A stretch of 64,000 bases of DNA from Odoribacter splanchnicus DSM 20712 (GTDB taxonomy: Bacteria; Bacteroidota; Bacteroidia; Bacteroidales; Marinifilaceae), in assembly GCF_000190535.1 (NCBI RefSeq), contig NC_015160.1, positions 186,001-250,000 of the forward strand, given 5' to 3'. A program made the position numbers and the translations under genes. Below, piece by piece: positions 53,885 through 63,077 of this stretch (the first letter of the stretch is position 1; each line of letters opens with the position of its first letter). The notes beneath the pieces are model-generated. The model searched no databases and was not told the origin of the DNA. It was given only the letters and a program-made list of their open reading frames with translations.

Positions 53885-54015
53885 TATCTTTGCAGTCATA
53901 AGCCGAAGAGGAAACGTGCTCTGCTGAGGAGCAACCCGCCAGCAATAGGCTTAGCACTACACTGAAAGTAGAGTCAGACGAGGTTGCTTTATAGGTGATC
54001 TCGTCATTTTATTTT
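53885..54015 (+). ncRNA. Promoter and candidate leader RNA with attenuator-like switch
   Basis: TATCTTTG (53885-53892) is a -7 box; RNA should start near 53899. Helices visible: TAAGCC (53899-53904) with GGCTTA (53948-53953); GCTC (53918-53921) with GAGC (53929-53932); GACGAG (53977-53982) with CTCGTC (54000-54005), followed by ATTTTATTTT, which looks like an intrinsic terminator. GCAACC (53931-53936) is also exactly complementary to GGTTGC (53982-53987), and that pairing competes with the terminator stem at base 53982. Such mutually exclusive pairings are typical of attenuators and riboswitches. It matches no class I can recall. A small frame with a good ribosome binding site begins just after it. 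Confidence 0.5.
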
Positions 54016-54027
54016 CAGGAAGTGCAT

Positions 54028-54099
54028 ATGGCTAAGAAAACCTATTCCATAGGACTGGGCAGTTTTGCCTCCCAGGGATTTCTCCAACATCTTTTTTGA
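54028..54099 (+). CDS. Possible small protein, 23 aa, ending at a T6 run
   Basis: ATG 54028 is preceded by AGGAAG (54017-54022) with 5-base spacing. It encodes MAKKTYSIGLGSFASQGFLQ then HLF before TGA 54097-54099, which lies in a run of six T. Skipping one T continues the frame as FEDLPANVQPLAFACLYFYG then VVPYCKTG to a TAG at about 54180, which reads like a natural protein of about 50 aa. So this is either a tiny leader peptide, a gene frameshifted in the T-run, or a programmed frameshift. No homologue recognised. Confidence 0.35.
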   Translation: MAKKTYSIGLGSFASQGFLQHLF

Positions 54100-54219
54100 G
54101 GACCTTCCTGCAAATGTGCAACCTCTGGCGTTTGCATGCCTATACTTCTATGGGGTCGTTCCGTATTGTAAAACAGGATAGTGTAGCAGTAAAATATCTA
54201 AATATTTATGGCATAAAGA

Positions 54220-54248
54220 TTTGGGGTAAACAAAAAGATCTAACTTTG
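54220..54248 (+). promoter_or_regulatory. Promoter-like TTTG-N17-TAACTTTG
   Basis: TTTG (54220-54223) and TAACTTTG (54241-54248) match both Bacteroidetes promoter boxes with a slightly short 17-base spacing. Transcription from here would run into the terminator at 54460-54495, giving an RNA of about 240 nt unless it reads through to the receptor operon. Confidence 0.45.
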
Positions 54249-54459
54249 TACTCCGAGAATGGGAGTGAGTGTGCTTTCAACAGATAGTCAAAATAGCGGT
54301 CATAAACCAGTCTGTTTGCTGCTACATTTCTGCTACACAGACTATCAGTACAAAAGGTAAATATTTAGATAACAGCGATAAGGAAATACCGTGGATTAGT
54401 CCTAGCTGGTCCACGCTACGTACTCTGGACAAGAGTAAAACAAGAAAAGATTGAATCAG

Positions 54460-54495
54460 ACAATCGCCGTAACTTCAACGAGTTACGGCGATTGT
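54460..54495 (+). terminator. Perfect 14-bp hairpin terminator
   Basis: ACAATCGCCGTAAC (54460-54473) and GTTACGGCGATTGT (54482-54495) are exactly complementary around an 8-nt loop, followed by TCGTTTGT. The stem is very stable but the T-tract is short, so it may also be a processing or recombination hairpin. It probably marks an end of the element's 5' module. Confidence 0.7.
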
Positions 54496-54805
54496 TCGTT
54501 TGTACGGCTGCTCGTTGTGGAGCACATACAGATATTGTATCTCTTTGAACAAACAAGAAAAGGCATCCGTATGACGCGTATTCGTCTCAAAAGAGAAAGA
54601 GAGACGCTTGATGCGGCCGGTTTTGCTTGGTCTAACCCGATGTATGAGGCAAGGACTTTGCTATAAATACCAAGAAATAGGTATTGCGGGATCAAATAAC
54701 TTCAATCAAATTTGCGTAAAATTTAATAAATGATTTAAAACCGACTTATCTGCTTGAAGGCAAACAATATTTGGGTGCCATCGTTGAGGCTTGGAGTTCT
54801 CAGTG

Positions 54806-57094
54806 ATGAGAAAGCATCATAGGTCTAATAAATTTACTATGCATTATATAAGAAGAATGCTGCTTCTGCTTCTCGCACTGACACCCTTAGGCGTGTGTGC
54901 CCAGACGCAACAAAGCACAAAAACAGAGAGAAGAAGTGCGATGACCGATTCGGTGTACAGGTTGACAGAGGTGGTGGTGCGATCCAATCAGATGTTGGGT
55001 AGCAAGTTTGAGGTCCGCAACCGTACGGGGGCGGCTTATTATATCTCTCCGGAGGAACTAGGAAAGTTTGGTTATACCGACATCAACCGTATGCTCAAGA
55101 GCGTGCCGGGAGTGAACGTGTATGAAGAAGACGGTTTCGGATTGCGGCCGAACATCAGCCTGCGTGGTACGAAAGCCGAGCGATGCGAGCGTATCTCACT
55201 CATGGAGGACGGAGTGTTGGCTGCTCCGGCGCCTTATGCCGCTCCCGCGGCCTATTATTTCCCCAATGCCGGGCGCATGTATGCCATCGAGGTGCTGAAG
55301 GGGAGCAGTCAGGTGCAATACGGTCCGTTTACCACCGGTGGCGCTATTAATATGGTGTCGACGCCCATTCCCTCGAGATTCACCGCCAAGTTGAACACCT
55401 CTTACGGCAGCTACAACACGCTCAAGTCGTATGCAAGCATAGGCAACCGCTTTAAATATACGGGCTTTCTGGTGGAATATCTGCGCTATCAGTCGGATGG
55501 TTTCCGCAAGGATGAGCCGAACGAGCGCACGGGATTCAAGCGCAACGACCTGATAACAAAGTTCTCGGCACAGACCAATAGGGATGAAGGACTCAACCAT
55601 TTGTTCGAACTGAAGTTTGGGTTTGCGAATGAGACTTCTGACGAGACTTATCTGGGATTATCGGAAAGCGATTTCGCCATGCGTCCCTACTTCCGCTATG
55701 CTGGTGCGCAGAAAGATAATTTAAAGACCCGTCATACCCAATGGGTGGCTACCTATCTGATAAAGGCTGGCAGCAAATTTAAGATAACCACAAACTTATA
55801 TTATAACTATTTCTTCCGCAACTGGTATAAACTGAACGAGGTGAGGGCAGGCATTACCAAGGCCGAACGCCGTTCGATCGATGCCGTGCTGGCTGATCCG
55901 GAGACCAATCGAGACTATTTCGATATTGTTACGGGCAAGAAAGACTACATCGGCGAGGCGCTGATGCTGCGCGCCAATCATCGTGTGTACCGCTCGCGAG
56001 GCATACAGTCGAAGGGTGAGTATCGTATGATGCTGGGCGGTGGCTATCTCACCGCGGAGCTGGGCGTGCGCTATCATGCCGACAGTGAGGACCGATTCCA
56101 GCAAGACGATGCTTATGCGATACAAGGCGGGCGTATGAGTCTTTTCTTGGCGGGACAGCCGGGCGACAATGCCAACCGCATTACCACGGCTCATGCCTGG
56201 TCGGGCTATTGGCTGGGAAAATGGTCGAAAGGCATTCTCACGCTCACAGTCGGTATGCGCTATGAGGATGTGGAACTGCTGAATCGCAATTATACCAAGG
56301 CCGATCCGCGTCGTACGGGCAAGGTGCGCATTGAGACACCCAACCACGCACATGCTTTGTTGCCGGGATTAGGATTCAATGTGAAGATACTGCCTGTCCT
56401 TTCGGCTTTCGGAGGAATTCACAAGGGGTTCGCACCGCCCAGCGCCGTGCTCAACCAAAAACCTGAAAGCAGTGTGAATGTGGAAGCCGGACTGCGCCTG
56501 ACGACGCAAAAGATGAAGTTCGAGGCCATCGTCTTTAACAATAACTATTCCAATATGCTGGGAAGCGACTTGGCCGCACAGGGCGGACAAGGCACGCTCG
56601 ACCAGTTCAATGTAGGTAAGGCTACGGTAAACGGCTTGGAACTAATGTTCCATTACCTGCCGCTACCCAGGCATTTCGCCGTCCAGCTGCCCATTCAGCT
56701 TTCCTACACATACACCAATACCGAGATGAAGAAAGATTTCATAAGTTCGGCTTGGGGAAATGTGGTTTATGGCGACGAGATACCTTATATATATAAGCAC
56801 GCTTTCAATGCTCAGATAGGCATCGAGCATAAATGGGTGGAAGCAAACTTCGGAGCACGCTATAATGGTGATATGCGCACCACGCCGGGACATGGAAAGA
56901 TTGCCGAGCGTGAGAAGATTCCCGCCCATCTGATTTTGGACGCTTCGATAAAAGGGCATATCAATAAGAATATCACCATCACACTGAATGCCATCAACTT
57001 GGCCAATAAGAAATATTTGGTATCACGCCATCCCGCCGGATTGAGGGCCGGCCATCCTTTTGGCATCTACGGGGGCGTCCAGCTGCATCTGTAA
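54806..57094 (+). CDS. TonB-dependent outer-membrane receptor (FecA-like)
   Basis: About 762 aa from ATG 54806; ATG 54839 (MHYIRRMLLLLLALTPLGVC) is an alternative that starts at the signal peptide. Cleavage follows VCAQ. A short linker with the TonB box region (VYRLTEVVVRSNQ) precedes the plug: MLKSVPGVNVYEEDGFGLRP, NISLRGTKAERCERISLMED, VEVLKG-like IEVLKGSSQVQYGPFTTGGA, INMVSTP. The 22-strand barrel ends with FGIYGGVQLHL, a proper outer-membrane terminus. No carboxypeptidase-like N-terminal domain, so it is not SusC-type; FecA-like receptors import iron chelates. First gene of the operon, 55 bp before susC. Confidence 0.9.
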   Translation: MRKHHRSNKFTMHYIRRMLLLLLALTPLGVCAQTQQSTKTERRSAMTDSVYRLTEVVVRSNQMLGSKFEVRNRTGAAYYISPEELGKFGYTDINRMLKSVPGVNVYEEDGFGLRPNISLRGTKAERCERISLMEDGVLAAPAPYAAPAAYYFPNAGRMYAIEVLKGSSQVQYGPFTTGGAINMVSTPIPSRFTAKLNTSYGSYNTLKSYASIGNRFKYTGFLVEYLRYQSDGFRKDEPNERTGFKRNDLITKFSAQTNRDEGLNHLFELKFGFANETSDETYLGLSESDFAMRPYFRYAGAQKDNLKTRHTQWVATYLIKAGSKFKITTNLYYNYFFRNWYKLNEVRAGITKAERRSIDAVLADPETNRDYFDIVTGKKDYIGEALMLRANHRVYRSRGIQSKGEYRMMLGGGYLTAELGVRYHADSEDRFQQDDAYAIQGGRMSLFLAGQPGDNANRITTAHAWSGYWLGKWSKGILTLTVGMRYEDVELLNRNYTKADPRRTGKVRIETPNHAHALLPGLGFNVKILPVLSAFGGIHKGFAPPSAVLNQKPESSVNVEAGLRLTTQKMKFEAIVFNNNYSNMLGSDLAAQGGQGTLDQFNVGKATVNGLELMFHYLPLPRHFAVQLPIQLSYTYTNTEMKKDFISSAWGNVVYGDEIPYIYKHAFNAQIGIEHKWVEANFGARYNGDMRTTPGHGKIAEREKIPAHLILDASIKGHINKNITITLNAINLANKKYLVSRHPAGLRAGHPFGIYGGVQLHL

Positions 57095-57149
57095 AGCAAA
57101 GGCAGATTATAGTCAATAAAGCAAGTAGAATCATCATTGTAAAAAAAGA

Positions 57150-60100
57150 ATGTATAGACTTATAAACATAAAGAAAGCATTGACAACCGTCTTGTTGTTG
57201 TTCACGCTTCTCACCGCGGTGGCGCAAACAGCCGGAACCGTTACGGGAACGGTGAGGAACGAGCAGGGCGAAACACTCATCGGAGTGCATGTGCAGGTGT
57301 TGGGAACCAAGGCAAAGGCCGTGTCTGATGTAAACGGAAACTTCACCATCAAGGCTGTGCCGGGACAGACATTACAGGTAAGTTACATCGGCATGCTCAC
57401 ACAACGGGTGAAAGTCGGTGGGCAGCCATTGAATATCGTGCTGAAAGACGACAGTCGGCAAATAGACGAAGTCGTGGTAACAGGCTATCAGAACATCCGT
57501 AACCGGGTATACACCGGCGCTGCCACATCGGTAAAGATGGATGACATCAAGCTTGAGGGTGTCGCCGATGTATCACGAATGCTCGAAGGACGCGTGCCCG
57601 GCCTGTCGATACAGAACATATCGGGTACATTCGGATCGGCGCCTCGTATCAATATCCGGGGTGGCGCCTCTATCATCGGCAATGTGCAGCCGCTGTGGGT
57701 TATCGACGGTGCGGTGTATGAAGACCTTGTACACCTCAGTCTCGACCAACTGGCATCGGGCGATGCCGTGACACTCATCAGCTCGGCCGTATCGGGACTT
57801 AACCCGGCCGACATACAGGACATACAGGTGTTGAAAGATGCTTCGGCCACATCGGTGTACGGTGCTCGGGCTTTGAACGGCGTGATTGTGATTACCACCA
57901 AGTCGGGTAGGAGGGAATCTCCCCTGCGGGTAACTTACTCCACGGAGAATACCGTGCGCCTGAAACCTCGTTATAGCGAATTCGACTTGCTCAATTCGCA
58001 GGAAACGATGTCGCTCTATCAGGAGATGAACGACAAGGGCTATTTCGGTATCAGCAATTCACTTTACGGAAGACGCAGCGGAATCTATTATCAATTATAC
58101 AAGGGAGTGAGTACCGTCAATCCGGCAACGGGCACCTATTACCTACCCAATACGCCCGAGGCAAGGATGGATTTCCTGCGCAAACACGAATATGCCAACA
58201 CCGACTGGTTTGATCTTCTCTTTACGATGAAGCCCATCACTAATCATGTGATAACGCTTTCGGGCGGTGGCAAGAACACGGCTACCTATGCGTCGATAGG
58301 TTTCTATTACGATGCGGGATGGACCGTTACCGACAAGGTGCGCCGACTTACGGCCAATGTGAAGAATACCTTTTATATAAACGATAAGCTCACGGCTATG
58401 CTCACGGCACAGGGTAACATCCGTTCGCAGAAGGCACCGGGCACGATGCCGCAGCGCAAGAACAACACGCTTGGAGTATTTGAGCGCGATTTCGACATCA
58501 ATCCATTCACGTATGCTCTCGGAACAAGTCGCACTCTGCGCCCCTATAATGAAGACGGGAGTCTTGAGTACTACCGCAATAACTGGGCGCCATTCAACAT
58601 CTTCAACGAATATGCCAATAACAAGATGAACATAGATGTGCTGGATTTCAAGATACAGGGTGAAGCTACTTATAGGCTGAACGACGACATCGCTATCAAA
58701 ACCCTGCTGTCTACGCGACAAGCATATACCAGTACGACCCACAAAGTACATGAAGCCTCGAATATAGTACAGGCTTTCAGAGCCAATGAAAATCCGTTTG
58801 TCGCTCAGCAGAACATCTATCTGGTGCACGATAAAGACAATCCGCAGCTCCAACCCAAGGTCGGGCTGACCCATGGAGGTATACTAAACAAGACGGAAGC
58901 CTCGCTGAAAAGCGTCTTGGCTCGCATCGCCCTTGATTTCGATAAGCGTATGGGCGAGCATGATTTAAAGGCTTTTGCCTTTACCGAGGTACGATCGGCT
59001 GTGCGCACGGTCAATCCTTTCCAAGGTTATGGCATTCAGTACGACAGGGGAAATCAAGTCTACACCAATCCATTGATATTCAGCAAACTGATAGGCGAGG
59101 GTAACGATTATTTCAATCTGCACAAGAGAAACGACCGGGGGGTTACTTTCTCGTTTAATGGAACCTACGGCTATGCGGGTAAATATGTCTTCAATATGGT
59201 GTTCAACAGCGAAGGCTCCAATACTTCTGGCAAAGGAGCGCGTGCGTTGTGGTTGCCCACATGGAATGTGGGAGCCAAATGGAACATCGACCAGGAGGCC
59301 TTTATGAAAGACAATAAGACGATTTCCAGACTGGCTTTGCGCGTCAGTTACGGCCTCACGGCCAAAATGAACGAAGAGGCCATCAATGCTAATTCCATTT
59401 ACAAAAGCGGCATTGTGAATCGCCATAACTTCAACGATAGGGAGAATAAATTCAATATCCTGCATTTGGAAAACAGAGACCTGACATGGGAAAAAATGTA
59501 TGAGCTGAATATCGGTGCGGAACTGGGACTGTTCAATAACCGCATCAGCACGACATTGGATGTGTATCAGCGTAACACTTTCGACCTGATAGACCTTGTG
59601 CGCACCTCTGGCGTGGGCGGTCAATATTATAAATATGCCAACTTCGGCGACATGCGCACGCGAGGCGTAGAGTTGGGGCTACATACCAAAAATATCGTAA
59701 CGGACGGCTTCAGTTGGAGTACTAGCCTCACATTGAGTGCAATGGATCAAAAGATTACGCGCCTGCAGAACACGCCGAATGCTTTTGATATGGTGGCGGG
59801 AAGAGGTCGTGGAAACATCGTGGGCTATCCGAGAGGTTCGCTCTTCTCGTTTAATTTCCAAGGTCTGAACAACAACGGACTGCCCACATTCGACTTCGGG
59901 CTTTATCCATCCAGCCAAGGAGAATACTCAAATATTGCTGGAGCTGACTTCCTCGATGCGCAGTATGTCAAGTCATATCTGCTGTATCACGGACCGATAG
60001 AGCCGCAAGTGATAGGTGGCTTGTCCAACACATTTAAATATAAAGATTGGGAATTCTCGTTCTTCATAACGATGCAGGCAGGCAATAAGATTCGTCTGAA

Positions 60101-60524
60101 CCCTACATTCGACCCCGAGTTCGGCGACTTGAATGTCTTCTCCAAATCTTATTACAACCGTTGGCTCAATCCGGGCGATGAGTTCAAGACCGATGTTCCC
60201 GCGCTTCCTTCTCAGGAACTGATTGCAAAAGTAGGTAAGGAGAATATCGAGCGTGCCTATAACACATATAATTACTCGCAGCAGATGGTGGCCGACGGAA
60301 GTTTTGTGCGGATGAAGAATATCTCGTTGGGATATAACATGCCTGATAAATTTCTGAAAAAGGTGAGGCTGCACGCAGCAAACCTACGCCTGAATATCAC
60401 CAATCCGTTCCTGATCTATTCAGATAAGAAGCTCAAAGGACAGGATCCGGAGTATTATAAGTCGGGTGGGGTGTCGCTTCCTACGCCTAAACAGTATACT
60501 GTAACATTGAACATAGGTTTTTAA
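57150..60524 (+). CDS. SusC/RagA-type TonB-linked outer-membrane transporter
   Basis: 1124 aa. Signal peptide (about 1-26, cut after AVAQ); carboxypeptidase-like domain (about 29-105, GTVTGTVRNEQGETLIGVHV); TonB box region RQIDEVVVTGYQNI; plug with SGLNPADIQDIQVLKDASAT and SVYGARALNGVIVITTKSG; large barrel ending TPKQYTVTLNIGF. It pairs with the SusD lipoprotein encoded 11 bp downstream to form a lidded (pedal-bin) importer. No glycosidases are encoded here, so the cargo is probably not a polysaccharide; peptides, glycopeptides or metal complexes are more likely given the neighbours. Confidence 0.95.
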   Translation: MYRLINIKKALTTVLLLFTLLTAVAQTAGTVTGTVRNEQGETLIGVHVQVLGTKAKAVSDVNGNFTIKAVPGQTLQVSYIGMLTQRVKVGGQPLNIVLKDDSRQIDEVVVTGYQNIRNRVYTGAATSVKMDDIKLEGVADVSRMLEGRVPGLSIQNISGTFGSAPRINIRGGASIIGNVQPLWVIDGAVYEDLVHLSLDQLASGDAVTLISSAVSGLNPADIQDIQVLKDASATSVYGARALNGVIVITTKSGRRESPLRVTYSTENTVRLKPRYSEFDLLNSQETMSLYQEMNDKGYFGISNSLYGRRSGIYYQLYKGVSTVNPATGTYYLPNTPEARMDFLRKHEYANTDWFDLLFTMKPITNHVITLSGGGKNTATYASIGFYYDAGWTVTDKVRRLTANVKNTFYINDKLTAMLTAQGNIRSQKAPGTMPQRKNNTLGVFERDFDINPFTYALGTSRTLRPYNEDGSLEYYRNNWAPFNIFNEYANNKMNIDVLDFKIQGEATYRLNDDIAIKTLLSTRQAYTSTTHKVHEASNIVQAFRANENPFVAQQNIYLVHDKDNPQLQPKVGLTHGGILNKTEASLKSVLARIALDFDKRMGEHDLKAFAFTEVRSAVRTVNPFQGYGIQYDRGNQVYTNPLIFSKLIGEGNDYFNLHKRNDRGVTFSFNGTYGYAGKYVFNMVFNSEGSNTSGKGARALWLPTWNVGAKWNIDQEAFMKDNKTISRLALRVSYGLTAKMNEEAINANSIYKSGIVNRHNFNDRENKFNILHLENRDLTWEKMYELNIGAELGLFNNRISTTLDVYQRNTFDLIDLVRTSGVGGQYYKYANFGDMRTRGVELGLHTKNIVTDGFSWSTSLTLSAMDQKITRLQNTPNAFDMVAGRGRGNIVGYPRGSLFSFNFQGLNNNGLPTFDFGLYPSSQGEYSNIAGADFLDAQYVKSYLLYHGPIEPQVIGGLSNTFKYKDWEFSFFITMQAGNKIRLNPTFDPEFGDLNVFSKSYYNRWLNPGDEFKTDVPALPSQELIAKVGKENIERAYNTYNYSQQMVADGSFVRMKNISLGYNMPDKFLKKVRLHAANLRLNITNPFLIYSDKKLKGQDPEYYKSGGVSLPTPKQYTVTLNIGF

Positions 60525-60535
60525 CAAGAAGAAAT

Positions 60536-62065
60536 ATGAAAAGAAATATATCATTGTTGCTATTTGCGACAGCAGCTTGGCTATTCGTCGGCTGTAACAA
60601 CTTCCTGGATAAAAGTCCCGATTCAGAACTGAATGTTGATATTGACTCCGAGGAAAAGATTGCGGAACTGCTTACAGGAGCTTATCCCGAGGCAAGCTAT
60701 ATCCCCTTTCTGGAGCCTCGCACCGATAATGTGGAAGAGCGTGTCAACGGTGTTCATTCGCGCCTGAATGAGTCCATGTTCTTTTGGGGAGACTACGATC
60801 AGGAAGACCTCGATACGCCTTTGAACTATTGGAATGCCTGCTATAAGGGCATCGCACAGGCCAATAAGGCTTTGGAACTACTGAGTCGCTATCCCAAGAG
60901 CGAACGTGTAAAGGCCTTGTATGGAGAGGCCTTCCTGTTGCGAGCTTACCTGCACTTTATGTTGGTCAACATCTGGTCGGAACCTTATGGGGGAAAAACG
61001 ACCAATCCGGGCATTCCTTATATTACGAAACCTGAGAAAAATGCTTTGGTAGACTATCAGCGAGGTACGGTGAACGAAGTCTATGCCCAAATCGAAAAGG
61101 ATTTGAAATTGGGCATATCCTTAGTTTCAGACATCTATTATAAGCATCCTAAGTTTCATTTCAATAAGAAAGCAGCCTATGCCTTTGCCTCTCGCTTCTA
61201 CCTGATGAAGGGAGAATGGAAAGAGGTCATTGCATATGCGGACTATGTTCTTGGCGGAGATCCCAAGACACAGCTCCGCCCTTGGCGGCAATATGCCGAC
61301 GTATTCGAGTTCAACCACAGAAGTCTCTATCGCAGATATGCCGCTGCGAGCGAGCCGGCGAACTTGTTGCTGACCACTACAGAGTCGCGTCTGGCACGTA
61401 CTACGCCCAGCGAGAAATATGGTTCCACATTCAATACGGTAGACAAGATTTTTGCTCAAAAGGGCATTGAGGGCGGGGGAGATTATGCAAAGATGAACTT
61501 CATAGGTACCTATATCTTCACTTCGTCAACCGCTCCTGTTACTACCGGTCGCTATTTGGCCAAGTTCGACGAGTTTTCTACCTCCGAAAGCATCGGCACA
61601 AAGCCCCGTGGACTTTATGTAACGAATGTGCTCTTCACCGTCGACGAGGTGCTCTTAAACCGGATGGAAGCCTATGCCATGTTGAAGAATTACAGCCATG
61701 CCATCGACGATTTACTGCAATATATGCAGGGAAAGTTCGGGTTTATGCCCTCCGTAGACCGTGCCGTGTATACATCTACAAACAGCGACAATTATAATAT
61801 CTATACTCCTTTCTACGGGTTGACACTAAAACAGCTGGCCATGGTGAAACTCTTCCTTGATTTCCGGCAGAAAGAATTCTATCAGGAGGGTCTGCGTTGG
61901 TTCGACATACGGCGTTTCCATTTGGCCGTAAAACGCTCGTCGAAGAGTTCCTACTACTTCCCGCTGGAAAAAGAAGACCCCAGAAAAGTGCTCCAGATAC
62001 CAACCGAAGCCATTCAAAGAGGTCTTGCCGCCAATCCGCGCGAGCGCCAGGAACCAATCCGATAA
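60536..62065 (+). CDS. SusD/RagB-type surface lipoprotein
   Basis: 509 aa with lipobox FVGC (Cys about 20, GCNNFLDKSPDSELNVDIDS, the classic SusD start). TPR-like helices are visible: YWNACYKGIAQANKALELLS (about 100-119), GEAFLLRAYLHFMLVNIWSE (about 133-152), YAQIEKDLKLGISLVSDIYY (about 180-199), and the C-terminal KLFLDFRQKEFYQEGLRWFD (about 440-459) with IRRFHLAVKR. It forms the ligand-binding lid of the SusC channel on the cell surface. Full length. Confidence 0.93.
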   Translation: MKRNISLLLFATAAWLFVGCNNFLDKSPDSELNVDIDSEEKIAELLTGAYPEASYIPFLEPRTDNVEERVNGVHSRLNESMFFWGDYDQEDLDTPLNYWNACYKGIAQANKALELLSRYPKSERVKALYGEAFLLRAYLHFMLVNIWSEPYGGKTTNPGIPYITKPEKNALVDYQRGTVNEVYAQIEKDLKLGISLVSDIYYKHPKFHFNKKAAYAFASRFYLMKGEWKEVIAYADYVLGGDPKTQLRPWRQYADVFEFNHRSLYRRYAAASEPANLLLTTTESRLARTTPSEKYGSTFNTVDKIFAQKGIEGGGDYAKMNFIGTYIFTSSTAPVTTGRYLAKFDEFSTSESIGTKPRGLYVTNVLFTVDEVLLNRMEAYAMLKNYSHAIDDLLQYMQGKFGFMPSVDRAVYTSTNSDNYNIYTPFYGLTLKQLAMVKLFLDFRQKEFYQEGLRWFDIRRFHLAVKRSSKSSYYFPLEKEDPRKVLQIPTEAIQRGLAANPRERQEPIR

Positions 62066-62099
62066 ATCCTATCAACATCCAAACAGATAAAGTAAGACA

Positions 62100-63071
62100 A
62101 TGAAAATAAAGATAAGAAAGACAACTCTTCTGCTCCTCACGGCACTCACTCTCACAGGATGCGACGAAGAGAAACTGAGCGACAGAAGCGTGATTGACGA
62201 CGGTAAGCAGCAGATAGAAACCACGCAGCTGGATAATTGGATACTCGACAATATCACCAAACCCTACGGCATTGAGGTAATCTATCGCTGGGAAAAGAAT
62301 ACCGGCTCTACGGGTACATTCATTTATCCACCCAAATTAGAGAATGTGCGTGCGATACTCGAGGCTGTGAGAGAATTAGGTTTAGAGACCTATCGACTGA
62401 AAGAAGTGGGAGGAGCAGACTTCCTGCTCGGTCGTCTGCCCATCAAGCTGTATCTCTATGGCGGTGGAAATCCCGATGAGAACGGGGTGGAGCGCCTCAA
62501 TAATCCGCAGCTCACGGCAGCGGAGATGTGCCTGTACAATGTGAACGACTTCAATCCGGGCGATGCCGACAAGATGTTCGTACTCATGCGCAGCGTACAC
62601 CATCAACTGGCCAAGCGTCTTATGCAGCTCATCGCTTACGACCGTGATAAATTTTTCACCATCAGCGGGCATCGTTATACGGGTTCTACCGAGTTGATAG
62701 CAGCCCAGTTGGGCTATGCCTCTACTGGAAAAGAGAAGTTCGGACTGGATGCTTATGCCAATAAGCGAGGATTCTATACAATGCTCTCGTTCCTTTCGGC
62801 TGAAGACGACTTTGCTGAAATCATCAGCGCCACGCTCACCAGTACGCCTAAAGAGGTGTATGACGCTACCGTTACGGCAAAGACGCCTGATACGGATGTC
62901 GACCCGGAAGTGAATGCGCGTTATGCCAAAGAGGCAGAACAGGCTTATAAGGAATTTACGGAAAAACAAGCCTTCGTCAATGAATATGTGCAGAAAAGCT
63001 GGCATATCAATCTCAAGCAGATGCAAGTGATCAGTGTTCGCAGAATCAATGCCTATATAAAACAACATTAA
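62100..63071 (+). CDS. Zinc-metallopeptidase-family lipoprotein with degenerate HExxH
   Basis: 323 aa, lipobox TLTGC (Cys about 21). It resembles the putative zinc-binding peptidase family that travels with SusCD operons in Bacteroidetes: LDNWILDNITKPYGIEVIYR (about 45-64), PPKLENVRAILEAVRELGLE, PIKLYLYGGGNPDENGVERL. The segment that should hold the catalytic motif reads MRSVHHQLAKRLMQLIAYDR (about 162-181): where relatives have HHEFAH, this protein has HHQLAK, losing the catalytic Glu and second His. The later Glu-containing helix (EDDFAEIISATL) remains. It is probably a binding protein rather than a protease. It lies 34 bp after susD. Confidence 0.75.
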   Translation: MKIKIRKTTLLLLTALTLTGCDEEKLSDRSVIDDGKQQIETTQLDNWILDNITKPYGIEVIYRWEKNTGSTGTFIYPPKLENVRAILEAVRELGLETYRLKEVGGADFLLGRLPIKLYLYGGGNPDENGVERLNNPQLTAAEMCLYNVNDFNPGDADKMFVLMRSVHHQLAKRLMQLIAYDRDKFFTISGHRYTGSTELIAAQLGYASTGKEKFGLDAYANKRGFYTMLSFLSAEDDFAEIISATLTSTPKEVYDATVTAKTPDTDVDPEVNARYAKEAEQAYKEFTEKQAFVNEYVQKSWHINLKQMQVISVRRINAYIKQH

Positions 63072-63077
63072 GAAAAA

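Larger units (their letters stand above)
54100..54805. other. Intergenic region upstream of the uptake operon
   Basis: About 700 bases without a well-supported gene. It holds a promoter (54220-54248), recombinase-site-like repeats (TGTAGCAG at 54182-54189; CTGCTACA at 54319-54326 and 54330-54337, an inverted plus direct arrangement with 11-bp period), a strong terminator (54460-54495), and two frame scraps that may be gene remnants: TRIRLKRERETLDAAGFAWS (about 54570-54630) and NDLKPTYLLEGKQYLGAIVE (about 54731-54790). The receptor gene that follows has no strong promoter of its own within the last 100 bases. Confidence 0.5.

Noticed and set aside
52686..53885. Invertible promoter switch operated by the serine recombinase
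   Set aside because: Only short imperfect inverted repeats (for example ATACAGC/GCTGTAT near 52692 and 52753) were found and none flank a promoter convincingly.
53899..54010. Cobalamin or TPP riboswitch upstream of the TonB receptor
   Set aside because: The conserved cores of those classes are not present; only generic helices and a terminator-like stem are seen. It also lies 800 bases and another terminator away from the receptor.
54451..54666. 71-codon frame over the hairpin at 54460-54495
   Set aside because: It spans a strong terminator and has no ribosome binding site; only its C-terminal scrap (TRIRLKRERETL) looks protein-like, so it is mentioned only as a possible remnant.
55196..56353. 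Long minus-strand frames opposite the TonB receptor
   Set aside because: They are shadows of a well-supported plus-strand gene in GC-richer DNA, with no start signals or protein-like composition.
58143..59624. Minus-strand frames opposite susC
   Set aside because: Mirror frames of a clear SusC reading frame; no family resemblance.
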